DNA from: a virus
Length of the DNA: 64,000 nt
Direction: 5' to 3' (one strand)
Virus record (IMG/VR): IMGVR_UViG_3300042542_004122
Span: 1 to 64,000 of that record
In this document: one piece after another, positions 43,359-51,599 of the stretch
How positions within the stretch are numbered: position 1 is the stretch's first letter
How the letters are laid out: each line of letters opens with the position of its first letter
Position numbers and translations under genes: made by a program
The notes under the pieces: model-generated
What the model was told of the DNA's origin: nothing
What the model saw: only the letters and a program-made list of their open reading frames with translations
Database searches by the model: none

Positions 43359-44167
43359 CAGGTTGTTCTTCCATCATCCAGATTGATTTTTTCTACTGGA
43401 TTTCCGTATGGGTCTTGTTTTTGGCTATAGACCATAACTCCTAGTCTAGCTTTCATCATCTCATCTGGCTTACTAGGAAATTGGATGTATGTGCCATGAT
43501 TAGCGTATAGATCGCTATAGTTTCGTATGGTAGCGCCGCCCATCTCATAACTATTTCTGAGCACTTGTTTGACACTGTGATACAATCTTGAAAGTTCATC
43601 TTCGTTACAGTCCTTTACTTTTTTAGATGGATTAAGTTTTGCTAAAAATAGGCTTTCGCTTTTATAGATATTACCTACTCCGGCAATGGCTTTTTGTTCC
43701 ATTAGGAAGCTAACTAATGTCTTAGCTTGATTTCTTTTACATATTTCTAGCCATATAGATAAACTAGGAGGATTATTTAACATATCTGGCCCTAGTTCTT
43801 GTAACTTCTTATTCAGTTCTTTTTCTGAAAAGATTATTTTGAGAGTACCAAAATTACGCATATCGCAATAGAATACGCTAGTACCATCACTGAAATTGAA
43901 TCTAACTCGAGCATATTTATTTGGCTCCGTTTTATAGCTACCAGTCATGCCTAAAGTAGAAAATATCCAGCTAGATTCTAGTGTCCACCAGATAAATTTA
44001 CCGTGACATTGAACTGATTTAACCTGCTCAGATTTAAACTTATCTAAACCTACAATAGGAGATTTAGTGTATCTACCTGATACAGGGCTAATTATTTCTA
44101 AAGTTTTTCTTTGAACTACAGAATTAAGTTGTGTAGTTACATGAAGTACTTCAGGACCTTCTGGCAC
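43334..44167 (-). CDS. Formamidopyrimidine-DNA glycosylase (Fpg/Nei family)
   Basis: 277 aa. Begins MPEGPEV with the catalytic Pro2/Glu3; LGMTGSYK, the H2TH segment AIAGVGNIYKSESLFLAKL and Asn of GxGN are intact. The C-terminal zinc finger has lost its cysteines (VYSQKQDPYGNPVEK, DGRTTWWSPAIQQ) but keeps the finger Arg, so it is a zincless variant as in NEIL1-type enzymes. Repairs oxidised bases; rare in phages. Confidence 0.9.
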   Translation of the reverse strand: MPEGPEVLHVTTQLNSVVQRKTLEIISPVSGRYTKSPIVGLDKFKSEQVKSVQCHGKFIWWTLESSWIFSTLGMTGSYKTEPNKYARVRFNFSDGTSVFYCDMRNFGTLKIIFSEKELNKKLQELGPDMLNNPPSLSIWLEICKRNQAKTLVSFLMEQKAIAGVGNIYKSESLFLAKLNPSKKVKDCNEDELSRLYHSVKQVLRNSYEMGGATIRNYSDLYANHGTYIQFPSKPDEMMKARLGVMVYSQKQDPYGNPVEKINLDDGRTTWWSPAIQQ

Positions 44168-44444
44168 TTTTTTTACCTTTCTTTTTATTTAAAAGATCTA
44201 CTTTATGTTTAGCGTAATCTAATTCGCTTAGAGTTTGACAGATTGCATTAACTGTCTTTAAAAACTCTATGTAGTTAATACCAGAATCCTGATGAAAAGC
44301 TATAGTCATAAAATGAGTTTGAGTATAGTAATCTTTTCTTTTATAGAAATGAACAAATCCATTGTCATCTCTAATCCAAGTATATCTACTATCTACGTGT
44401 TTTACATCAGAAGCAATCTTATCGAAGTTATAAGGCTCAGTCAT
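44151..44444 (-). CDS. Hypothetical protein, 97 aa
   Basis: MTEPYNFDKIASDVKHVDSR; aromatic strands RYTWIRDDNGFVHFYKRKDY and a Lys-rich tail. Overlaps fpg by 17 nt. Function unknown. Confidence 0.65.
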   Translation of the reverse strand: MTEPYNFDKIASDVKHVDSRYTWIRDDNGFVHFYKRKDYYTQTHFMTIAFHQDSGINYIEFLKTVNAICQTLSELDYAKHKVDLLNKKKGKKSARRS

Positions 44445-44492
44445 TTTTTTCTACTGAGTAATTTATAGCTGAAAATTAACCATTTTACCAGT

Positions 44493-44813
44493 TCAATTTA
44501 CTGGATTCTGGAGCGCAAGATATTCACTAAGAGACAATTCAAAATTAAGAGGCTGCGGTCTAGTTGGTACTACATCTACACCCCAGAAATCTTCTTGATA
44601 CTCTTTGTTGTAATAATAGCTACTTTCAATAGAATTAAGTGTATCGCAAGCGCGTTTAACTGCTCTATTATAATTTGCTACATCAATAGGATTAACAGCC
44701 CTTGAACGAGCGCTATCAAACCATTTCATAGCCTCATTAGGATTCCAACGGCACATATTAGCTGCATCATTAACTAGACGAGCAAATGGCATATCAAGTC
44801 CGATAATTCTCAT
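44493..44813 (-). CDS. Hypothetical protein, 106 aa
   Basis: MRIIGLDMPFARLVNDAANM, then helices WNPNEAMKWFDSARSRAV and YNRAVKRACDTL. 1-nt overlap with the upstream gene. Function unknown. Confidence 0.65.
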   Translation of the reverse strand: MRIIGLDMPFARLVNDAANMCRWNPNEAMKWFDSARSRAVNPIDVANYNRAVKRACDTLNSIESSYYYNKEYQEDFWGVDVVPTRPQPLNFELSLSEYLALQNPVN

Positions 44814-45013
44814 TATTTAGTTTCCTTCATTTTCTTTAAGAGTTTTTGTTCTTTTTTCTTTAGATAGTCCATATATACCCTTTTAATAAACAGGGCTCCA
44901 ACAAACTCTCCAGACTGTTGTTTAATAAGTTCATACTCATCTAATACTTGAGTTTGACCGTGAACATCGGCCATAGTTTTAAAAAATTGTTTACCTTCTG
45001 TATAATAGCTCAT
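44813..45013 (-). CDS. Hypothetical protein, 66 aa, leaderless-type start
   Basis: MSYYTEGKQFFKTMADVHGQ, Lys-rich C-terminus KKKEQKLLKKMKE. TATAAT ends 6 nt before ATG. Function unknown. Confidence 0.65.
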   Translation of the reverse strand: MSYYTEGKQFFKTMADVHGQTQVLDEYELIKQQSGEFVGALFIKRVYMDYLKKKEQKLLKKMKETK

Positions 45014-45019
45014 TCTATT

Positions 45020-45048
45020 ATTATAGAGTGTTTTTTAGTCTTTAGCAA
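45020..45048 (-). promoter_or_regulatory. Promoter TTGCTA-17-TATAAT, 6 nt before ATG
   Basis: -35 45043-45048, -10 45020-45025, ATG at 45013. Back-to-back with the plus-strand promoter at 45087. Confidence 0.85.
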
Positions 45049-45086
45049 TAAAAAAATAAGAGATAATGGTCAAATAAAGAAATTAT

Positions 45087-45114
45087 TTGACATTTTAAAC
45101 TATTATGTTATAGT
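45087..45114 (+). promoter_or_regulatory. Promoter TTGACA-16-TATAGT, 6 nt before ATG
   Basis: -35 45087-45092, -10 45109-45114, ATG at 45121. Confidence 0.8.
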
Positions 45115-45120
45115 AATTTA

Positions 45121-45294
45121 ATGTATGCAACCCCTCAGGAACTAAAAGCCCAGGTTAGGGATCTTAGGTCAGAAATCATAGCCGTATCTAAAGAGTTAGG
45201 CGGAGAGATTCAATACTTAAATCATCGTATTAATGAACTCCATTCTATAATAGAAGCCCAGGCGGAGGCAATTAGGAAATTGAATAATGTATAA
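45121..45294 (+). CDS. Coiled-coil protein, 57 aa, leaderless-type start
   Basis: MYATPQELKAQVRDLRSEI continuing in heptads to the end (LGGEIQYLNHRINELHSII). First gene of the bS21 operon; overlaps the next by 8 nt. Function unknown. Confidence 0.65.
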   Translation: MYATPQELKAQVRDLRSEIIAVSKELGGEIQYLNHRINELHSIIEAQAEAIRKLNNV

Positions 45295-45562
45295 TAAGTT
45301 GTACGGATTCTATCACAACGATACTCTTTTAGAGTATTTGAATGCTAGATTCAGCGAGTTATCTGCTGTTACAAAAAATCTTGAGTATATTACCTTAGAT
45401 GAAACATCTGATAAAGCTCAACTATGGGGTGTTAACGTATTTCCTACGATAATACTTAGTAAGCATGATCTTATGGGACCAATTTTACAAGGCGCATACC
45501 CAGGACATACATTATTACAGTGGTTGCAAAAGTATAACGTAGAAGTGAGTAAAGATAATTAA
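45287..45562 (+). CDS. Thioredoxin/glutaredoxin-like fold protein lacking CxxC
   Basis: 91 aa. YGFYHNDTLLEYLNARFSE and the cis-Pro segment WGVNVFPTIILS, then GPILQGAYPGHTLLQWL, fit a glutaredoxin/thioredoxin fold. The active-site cysteines are missing (HND in place of CPYC), so a redox role is unlikely; perhaps a scaffold or binding module. 1-nt overlap with rpsU. Confidence 0.6.
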   Translation: MYNKLYGFYHNDTLLEYLNARFSELSAVTKNLEYITLDETSDKAQLWGVNVFPTIILSKHDLMGPILQGAYPGHTLLQWLQKYNVEVSKDN

Positions 45563-45831
45563 TGAAACTATTTGTTAAACATAACGACGTAACCAAAGCG
45601 TATAAGATTTTAACTAAAAAATTAAACGATGAAGGTATTTTTAAGACTTTAAAATCTAAGGAACATTATCTTAGTAAGAGTCAGAAAATACGTGCTAAAA
45701 AGAAAATAGCCCTATCTAGGTTCAGAAAAGAACAGAAAAAGAAAAGAATGATAGAGGCTAGGCAAGAAGAGAAGTTTTTACTTTACTCTAAAAAATCAGG
45801 TAACTTTCAGCAGCCTAGAAGATACTCTTAA
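45562..45831 (+). CDS. rpsU: Ribosomal protein bS21
   Basis: 89 aa. MKLFVKHNDVTKAYKILTKK, GIFKTLKSKEHYLSKSQK and IRAKKKIALSRFRK align with bS21, in the alphaproteobacterial style (LVxxNxVxxALxxLKKKLxxEGxF). A C-terminal extension (about 65-89) is phage-specific. bS21 sits near the anti-Shine-Dalgarno end of 16S rRNA, so a phage copy could reprogram initiation on infected-cell ribosomes. Confidence 0.88.
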   Translation: MKLFVKHNDVTKAYKILTKKLNDEGIFKTLKSKEHYLSKSQKIRAKKKIALSRFRKEQKKKRMIEARQEEKFLLYSKKSGNFQQPRRYS

Positions 45832-45840
45832 AAATACAAG

Positions 45841-45869
45841 TTGTCTCATACTTATATATTTCATATAAT
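45841..45869 (+). promoter_or_regulatory. Promoter TTGTCT-17-TATAAT, 6 nt before ATG
   Basis: -35 45841-45846, -10 45864-45869, ATG at 45876. Confidence 0.8.
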
Positions 45870-45875
45870 ACATAT

Positions 45876-46139
45876 ATGAAAGCATATAAAGGAAAGTTTA
45901 CAAAAAAAGACGGATCTGAGCGAAAAATGGTTTTTGCAAAGATCCTAGACATTACTAAAGTTAATGACGAGTTTATCGCAGCAAAGATCGTAGGAGATGG
46001 TAGATCCAGAAACTATGGACCCGGACAAGAACTTGTTTGGGATTTAGAGGCTGATGATTTTAGAATATTTAACTGGGAAAAAGCCGTAGAAATAGAAGAA
46101 ATAACTATTTCTAAAAGTATTTTTGAAGGAGTTAAATGA
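45876..46139 (+). CDS. Hypothetical SH3-like protein, 87 aa, leaderless-type start
   Basis: MKAYKGKFTKKDGSERKMVF, then AKILDITKVNDEFIAAKIVG and GQELVWDLEADDFRIFNW: a small beta barrel. I have seen the KxDGSxRxMxFxKLxD pattern in T4-like phages. Function unknown. Confidence 0.65.
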   Translation: MKAYKGKFTKKDGSERKMVFAKILDITKVNDEFIAAKIVGDGRSRNYGPGQELVWDLEADDFRIFNWEKAVEIEEITISKSIFEGVK

Positions 46140-46306
46140 CTGACGTCGATATTGTTTTAGCACAAGCAAGAAGATTATATCATCATTATACTAATTTAGA
46201 ATCTCCTAATAGACAATTCTCTAGAGTAGCTGATGATTTTGGTTCGATAGTAGAAAATTTAGAATACATTCAATCAAAATTACATAGTGTTTCAACTAAA
46301 ACATAA
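46136..46306 (+). CDS. Hypothetical protein, 56 aa
   Basis: MTDVDIVLAQARRLYHHYTN, helical with ENLEYIQSKLHS. ATGA overlap upstream; overlaps the next gene by 20 nt. Function unknown. Confidence 0.55.
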   Translation: MTDVDIVLAQARRLYHHYTNLESPNRQFSRVADDFGSIVENLEYIQSKLHSVSTKT

Positions 46307-46472
46307 CTACTTTAAAGGTCAAGTCGTAGAATTTAGTTATAATTACTGGTCCATCTATAATGAGGCTGGTAAGCTAATTCTGACTACTAAAGATAAAAAA
46401 TATGCTGAGGCTAAATTGCAACAACTAAATAAGGCTTTAGCAGACAAGATCTCGTTGATAGCAGCGAAATAA
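46287..46472 (+). CDS. Hypothetical protein, 61 aa, GTG start
   Basis: FQLKHNYFKGQVVEFSYNYW then YAEAKLQQLNKALADKI. The stop codon directly precedes the acceptor piece of the tmRNA. Function unknown. Confidence 0.5.
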   Translation: MFQLKHNYFKGQVVEFSYNYWSIYNEAGKLILTTKDKKYAEAKLQQLNKALADKISLIAAK

Positions 46473-46730
46473 GCATACTGGACACGGGGGCAGTGCCCGT
46501 CATCTCCACCATAAATATGTCGATTAGTAAACATTGACATATTTATAATGGGGATGAATTAGGATCGACAGGTGTGTAAAGGTTGAAGTAGAGATAGGTG
46601 CGCGAGCGACCTCTAATCGCAAGAAATCAATAAATGCTAACGATAATAGCATCGAAGAGATCCGCCTAGCGGCATAACTTCTGCGGTATGGGCTCCACCG
46701 TATTACCCAACGGGCCTATTCCTTTTAGAA
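46473..46730 (+). ncRNA. ssrA: Circularly permuted (two-piece) tmRNA
   Basis: Acceptor piece: GCATACTG, T-arm ACGGG-GGCAGTG-CCCGT, then CATCTCC-A-CCA (46501-46511). A 38-nt intervening segment folds as TAAATATGTC...GACATATTTA. The coding piece starts GGGGATG (46550-46556), which pairs perfectly with CATCTCC including G3-U70, the alanine identity pair. CAG(G)TGTGT pairs with GCATACTG as helix P2. The tag frame 46636-46677 reads ANDNSIEEIRLAA plus stop. Rescues stalled ribosomes and tags nascent chains for proteolysis. The 3' end is approximate. Confidence 0.92.
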
Positions 46731-46739
46731 AGATTTTTA

Positions 46740-47450
46740 ATGTTTATTTATTGGAGAGTATGCGAATTACAAAAATCTATTAGCTACGTTAATAGATGGA
46801 AAAACTATAACAAAACAGACATCTTAAAAAGATGCTGGTTATCAGTTCAGAGTAGCGTATCTCCAGACGATCAAATCTATCTAATAGAAGATAATGTAAC
46901 CCATGAGACTTTAACTTGGTTAAGAGAGACGTGCAAAGCAAAGCTAAGTATCATACACGTACCAGAACATGCATGGGAATATCATCAACATACAGTAACC
47001 TTGATAGATACGCTAGAATCCTCTGTTAAACAGTATGAGCAAGATGTTCATCTTATTTTAGAAGATGATTATCTGTTTACTCCAAACGGATTAAATACTT
47101 TTAAGTTGTCCGCTGAAAATTGGAATCAAGGATTTATAGCTCCTTACGACTATATTGATAGATATAAAGAAATAAAACCCACTCAAGTTCTTTTAGGCCC
47201 AGATAGACATTGGCGTACAGTAGATAGTATTACTATGACTGTAGCAGCCAAAGGTTTTATCTGGGTTAAGTATTTAAAAGACTTAAAAGATGCAGCTCCT
47301 ACCAGCAATGATAAAGTCTTCGATAAGATTTTATCTGAAGTGCCATGTATCTCTCCAATGCCTTCTTTATGCAGTCATCTTACCGAACATCATAATAGTC
47401 CTTACATGGATATAGAAAATATCTGGAAATATTACGAGAACAATCTATGA
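46740..47450 (+). CDS. Glycosyltransferase-like protein, 236 aa
   Basis: RCWLSVQSSVSPDDQIYLIEDN and VHLILEDDYLFTPNGL (DxD-like EDD) indicate a GT-A fold related to GT2/GT25 enzymes. First gene of a tightly overlapping glycan cluster, ATGA to the epimerase. Confidence 0.7.
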   Translation: MFIYWRVCELQKSISYVNRWKNYNKTDILKRCWLSVQSSVSPDDQIYLIEDNVTHETLTWLRETCKAKLSIIHVPEHAWEYHQHTVTLIDTLESSVKQYEQDVHLILEDDYLFTPNGLNTFKLSAENWNQGFIAPYDYIDRYKEIKPTQVLLGPDRHWRTVDSITMTVAAKGFIWVKYLKDLKDAAPTSNDKVFDKILSEVPCISPMPSLCSHLTEHHNSPYMDIENIWKYYENNL

Positions 47451-48451
47451 AGATATATATAACAGGAATAGCAGGATTTTTAGGCAGTCACTTAGCTAAG
47501 AGATTTTTAATGAAAGGCCACAAGGTATCTGGATGTGATACCCTTATAGGTGGTTATTTAGATAATTGTCCGCAACCAGCAGATTTTAAACAGATAGATA
47601 TTTTAAACTATGAAGCTCTTGTAGAGCATATGAAAGATTCAGACATAGTTATTCACACTGCTGCTCTTGCTTATGAGGGTCTATCTGTATTTAGTCCTAA
47701 ACTTGTTACAGAGAACATCTACGCAGGAACTATGAGTGTTGCTACAGCAGCTATAGCTTCTAAAGCTAAACTATTATTGAACTGTAGTTCAATGGCTAGG
47801 TATGGTTTAATAGAAACTCCGTTTACAGAAAAGTCTGTATGCAATCCTATTGATCCATATGGGTTAGCTAAGTATCAAGCCGAACAAGCTATCAATTTAC
47901 TTAGTGATATTCATGGCATTAAAGTAGTTCATGTGGTTCCTCATAATATAATAGGAACTCATCAAAAATATGATGATCCGTATAGAAATGTAGTGTCTAT
48001 CTTTATTAATTCGTTGCTGCAAAGCAATAAGCTCATTATATATGGAGACGGATTACAGAAAAGAAGTTTCAGTCCTGTTGTAGATTGTATAAATGCGATT
48101 ATTAGAATAATCGAAAAAGAAGATATTCCAAATAAAGAAATCTTTAATATAGGACCCGAGGGCAACGAGATTACTATTAAAGACTTAGCCTATAAAGTAG
48201 CACATCTATGTGGTATTTATCCAAGTATTCAATACCTTGCTGATAGACCGCAAGAAGTAAAAAACGCATGGTGTAGTAGTGAAAAAGCTAGAATAGAGCT
48301 AAACTATGCGCCCAACACAAGTATGAACGATACCATTCAAGAAATGGTATCATGGATTCGCGGAAAGGGCGCTAAACCTTTCGATTACAAACTACCTTTA
48401 GAGATTATAAACGAGAAAACACCTAGGACATGGGTAGAAAAACTATATTAA
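47447..48451 (+). CDS. NAD-dependent nucleotide-sugar epimerase/dehydratase
   Basis: 334 aa extended SDR. GIAGFLGSHLAKRF (GxxGxxG, about 6-19), DIVIHTAALAYEG, NCSSMARYG with catalytic Ser and DPYGLAKYQAE with YxxxK. Typical of UDP-glucose 4-epimerase/GDP-sugar dehydratase relatives. It provides an activated sugar for the neighbouring transferases. Confidence 0.88.
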   Translation: MKIYITGIAGFLGSHLAKRFLMKGHKVSGCDTLIGGYLDNCPQPADFKQIDILNYEALVEHMKDSDIVIHTAALAYEGLSVFSPKLVTENIYAGTMSVATAAIASKAKLLLNCSSMARYGLIETPFTEKSVCNPIDPYGLAKYQAEQAINLLSDIHGIKVVHVVPHNIIGTHQKYDDPYRNVVSIFINSLLQSNKLIIYGDGLQKRSFSPVVDCINAIIRIIEKEDIPNKEIFNIGPEGNEITIKDLAYKVAHLCGIYPSIQYLADRPQEVKNAWCSSEKARIELNYAPNTSMNDTIQEMVSWIRGKGAKPFDYKLPLEIINEKTPRTWVEKLY

Positions 48452-49398
48452 TATTCAACTCCCAAGCAACGGGAGATTGTCTAATAGGCACTCATGCCGC
48501 TAGGTTTATAAAACAGGCGTATCCAGATTCTCATATAATTTTTTGTGTAAGACAGAATTTGACACTTACTACAGCTGAAAATAATAAAAACGGTATCTTT
48601 GAAGTTTTAGAAATATTGGAACTTCAAGAACATATAGATGACGTTGGTTTTATTGATTTTCAAGGTAATGTTAATACTAAAAATAATTCTCTTACCAGTT
48701 CTCCAGATATTATATATCAACAACACGGATGGTTTTCTGATTTAGGCGTCGTAAAAAGCGCACTTACTGAGATAGCAGAAGAAATTGGTTGGAATAATAT
48801 TCACACAGAAACTAAGTTCTCCGTTGGAGAAGAAGCACACAAATACAGTCAATTTACTGTAGCTACTGCTGGTCCTCTAGATTGGAATAGAAAACTAAAT
48901 AAAAATCTAGACTACGGCAAAATATTTAATTACTTAAGGTCTCTAATACCTGACGTGCGTATAATACCGCTTGGTAGAGATGTTAGTGATTCTAGCTATT
49001 TAACCTCTCTTAGAGAGTTGAATAAATGTCATATGTATTTAGGACCTATGGGTTCTATGACAGCTATGGCAGCAGGTCTAGGAATAGATACTATAAATAT
49101 ATGTAGTGTTTTTCCACCTACATTTGATTCTCCAGAGTTTTATCATAGCGGAAATCATCACAGCGTAACTGCAAAAGAAGATAAACATTGCGGAACTTAT
49201 GCATGTATTAAACCTGCCTTTTATAAAAAAGAATATAGTAAGACCAAGATAGGTAATCCAGAAACTGAATATCCTTTTTGGACTAACACTTGTGGATACC
49301 GAGAAGATAAAAAATCTTGTGTAATAAATATAACAGAAGACGATATTATAGAAAAGATTGATAAATGGTTCAAACAGTTACATTCGAAGATCAAATAG
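48430..49398 (+). CDS. Glycosyltransferase family 9-like
   Basis: 322 aa. ILIFNSQATGDCLIGTHAAR opening and late YLGPMGSMTAMAAGLGIDTI match GT9 heptosyltransferase-type GT-B enzymes. Probably acts on a lipopolysaccharide-like or virion glycan. Overlaps both neighbours. Confidence 0.75.
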   Translation: MGRKTILIFNSQATGDCLIGTHAARFIKQAYPDSHIIFCVRQNLTLTTAENNKNGIFEVLEILELQEHIDDVGFIDFQGNVNTKNNSLTSSPDIIYQQHGWFSDLGVVKSALTEIAEEIGWNNIHTETKFSVGEEAHKYSQFTVATAGPLDWNRKLNKNLDYGKIFNYLRSLIPDVRIIPLGRDVSDSSYLTSLRELNKCHMYLGPMGSMTAMAAGLGIDTINICSVFPPTFDSPEFYHSGNHHSVTAKEDKHCGTYACIKPAFYKKEYSKTKIGNPETEYPFWTNTCGYREDKKSCVINITEDDIIEKIDKWFKQLHSKIK

Positions 49399-49874
49399 TT
49401 CCAGAGTATATTACAAAAGGTAATCATACCAGATTCATAGAGCCTTTAGCTTTAGAAGTATGTAAAGGTCACGGGTTAGATATAGGTTGTAATAGAGTAG
49501 AGTGGGCCTTAAAAGGCGCAGTGCCTATAGATCCAGTCATAGATCCTAATAGCCATGCGCTCTCATTACCTTTAAGATATGGCGGATGGAATTATATTTA
49601 TAGTTCACATTGTCTAGAGCATATTCCTGACTACATGGAAGTCTTACGTTTTTGGACTGCATGCCTAGCTCCGAAAGGAACTCTATTTTTATATTTACCA
49701 CATCCAGATTGTAAATATTGGAGACCTTGGAAAATGCCTACTCGTAAACATTTACATCAGTTCTACCCAGAACAAATTCATGACGTTTTAAGCAGTCTTG
49801 GATATAAAAACATATTTGTAAGTGGTAGAGATTTGGCTTTTAGTTTTGCAGCATTTGGAGAAAAAAGTGAATAA
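49365..49874 (+). CDS. SAM-dependent methyltransferase (type 11)
   Basis: 169 aa. HGLDIGCNRVEWALKG (about 35-50) motif I, YSSHCLEHIPDYMEVL (about 78-93) and GTLFLYLPHPD. Short family member; likely methylates a sugar in the cluster product. Confidence 0.8.
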   Translation: MVQTVTFEDQIVPEYITKGNHTRFIEPLALEVCKGHGLDIGCNRVEWALKGAVPIDPVIDPNSHALSLPLRYGGWNYIYSSHCLEHIPDYMEVLRFWTACLAPKGTLFLYLPHPDCKYWRPWKMPTRKHLHQFYPEQIHDVLSSLGYKNIFVSGRDLAFSFAAFGEKSE

Positions 49875-50619
49875 GGTATCTATTATAACTCCATATCTTT
49901 TTGAAGAAGAAATCAGCCACCTTAAACAAGCATCTGTTTTCTTAGATGCCGAGTTTATTTTCGAAGAAGATACTGCCAGAATAGGCTGCGATCTCATGTA
50001 TCAAAAATTATGGAAAAAGGCAAATCCTAATGACGTAATTATTTTACACTCTGATATGGATTTTTACAATGGTATTGAAAACTGGTTTAATGACTTATTA
50101 AAGTATGTTAATAAATACCCAGAAGCAGGAATGTTTGGTTGTAAACTACTATACCCTTTAAAAAATAAGAATAACCAACCACTTATTCAATGTGCTGGTG
50201 GAAAATTTTTAGAGGACGGCGCTCCAGATCATTTTGGTTCTGGTATAGATGTATTTTCTCAAAAAACATTTAAAGACGTTGAACCTGATTTAGGTCAATA
50301 TGATTACGTTAGGGAAGTAGCTTGGACTACTTTTGGTGGGATATACATTCGCAGACAGCTATTAGATCAAGTCGGAGATTTTGATCCTAGCTTTGAGTGG
50401 ACATATAAAAGAGACGTTGATTATTGTTTGATGGCTAGAGATAAAGGTTGGAAGATATACCAGGTGCCTGTCCCTCTATACCATTTTGAAAGTAAAGATG
50501 TAAAGAGAATTAGGACTCAATCAAATGCAGATGCTGAGACTAGAAATATGCAAAGGCTATTAAACAAATGGAAAGGTTCAGAGTTGTATAAAACTCTCGA
50601 CATTAAAATTAATGACTAA
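49867..50619 (+). CDS. Glycosyltransferase family 2
   Basis: 250 aa from GTG 49867 (NKVSIITPYLFEEE). DVIILHSDMDFYNGI (DxD), GKLLYP-like GCKLLYPL and FGGIYIRRQLLDQVGDFDPS match GT2 rhamnosyl/glycosyltransferases. GTGAATAA overlap with the methyltransferase stop. Confidence 0.82.
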   Translation: MNKVSIITPYLFEEEISHLKQASVFLDAEFIFEEDTARIGCDLMYQKLWKKANPNDVIILHSDMDFYNGIENWFNDLLKYVNKYPEAGMFGCKLLYPLKNKNNQPLIQCAGGKFLEDGAPDHFGSGIDVFSQKTFKDVEPDLGQYDYVREVAWTTFGGIYIRRQLLDQVGDFDPSFEWTYKRDVDYCLMARDKGWKIYQVPVPLYHFESKDVKRIRTQSNADAETRNMQRLLNKWKGSELYKTLDIKIND

Positions 50620-50872
50620 GTATATTAAAAAAGAAGAATTTGAAAAAACACTAGAAACTACTATTGGCAAGTCTAATAAACAAGAGTCAATAATACTAGA
50701 AGCATATACTGGTTGGTTATGTGGATGGGTGCTGGCTATTTTTTCTATAGCATTCCTCTTAGCATTCGTATTATTATGCATATTACCTTTAGTTTTAGTC
50801 TTTGGACCAATTATATTACTAGAGTTATGGATTACAGGAGCACTTACCCGTGAACGAAGAAAAAACAAATAA
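50612..50872 (+). CDS. Small membrane protein, 86 aa
   Basis: Charged N-terminus, then two long hydrophobic helices (WLCGWVLAIFSIAFLLAFVL, LPLVLVFGPIILLELW) and a basic tail. Sits in the glycan cluster; could anchor or export the product. Confidence 0.65.
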   Translation: MTKYIKKEEFEKTLETTIGKSNKQESIILEAYTGWLCGWVLAIFSIAFLLAFVLLCILPLVLVFGPIILLELWITGALTRERRKNK

Positions 50873-51599
50873 ATTAATAGAATTAGCTACTAAGTCATAC
50901 GAAAACTCCCAGAGAAATCTTTCAAAAATTGCTAATGACTGGAGAGTAATGGATCAATACTCAGTGTCTTCAAAGAAATTTAAAAATCTTTTAAGCAATC
51001 TGTGTAGCCTAGAAAATTGTTGTTATCTTGAATTAGGATGTTTTAGAGGCGGTACTTTAACCGCTGCACTAATGCAAAATAAACTTTTAGCAGCTTATGC
51101 AGTAGATAACTTTACCTATAACCCGTTAGGCCAACATAAAGATCCAGAAACAGGAAAGATATCTTCTTATAACCCTGACGGATGGCCTAATGTTAAATTG
51201 AACCTAATTGAAAATCTGGAAAAACTAAGTCTAGATAAATCAGTAAAAGTATTTATGGGAGACTGGGATAAAATATCTCCTACATTTATTAAACATAAGC
51301 TTAACATTATACATTTAGATATACCACATAAAACTAACGATATTTTAAATTTTTATGATAATAAGTTTGATGATGTATTTATATTAGTCGTAACTAACTA
51401 TAACGAAAGAGAAATAAGAGAAGACGTAGACAAGTATATCTCTGATAAAAAATATGAGGTAAAGCACAAAATAACCACATACAGTGCTTCTAATGCAGAC
51501 ACCGAAGGATGGTGGAATGGCGTAAGCGTTATGGTAATTCAAAAACAAAATGAGGTTTTAAATGAGAAAAAAGTCAGTAATCAGCCTAATCAGTTATGA
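50850..51599 (+). CDS. SAM-dependent methyltransferase-like protein, 249 aa
   Basis: CCYLELGCFRGGTLTAALM (about 57-75) is motif I; AVDNFTYN and NIIHLDIPHK follow. GTG start. A class I fold like the one at 7478, probably sugar or small-molecule methylation. Confidence 0.75.
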   Translation: MNEEKTNKLIELATKSYENSQRNLSKIANDWRVMDQYSVSSKKFKNLLSNLCSLENCCYLELGCFRGGTLTAALMQNKLLAAYAVDNFTYNPLGQHKDPETGKISSYNPDGWPNVKLNLIENLEKLSLDKSVKVFMGDWDKISPTFIKHKLNIIHLDIPHKTNDILNFYDNKFDDVFILVVTNYNEREIREDVDKYISDKKYEVKHKITTYSASNADTEGWWNGVSVMVIQKQNEVLNEKKVSNQPNQL

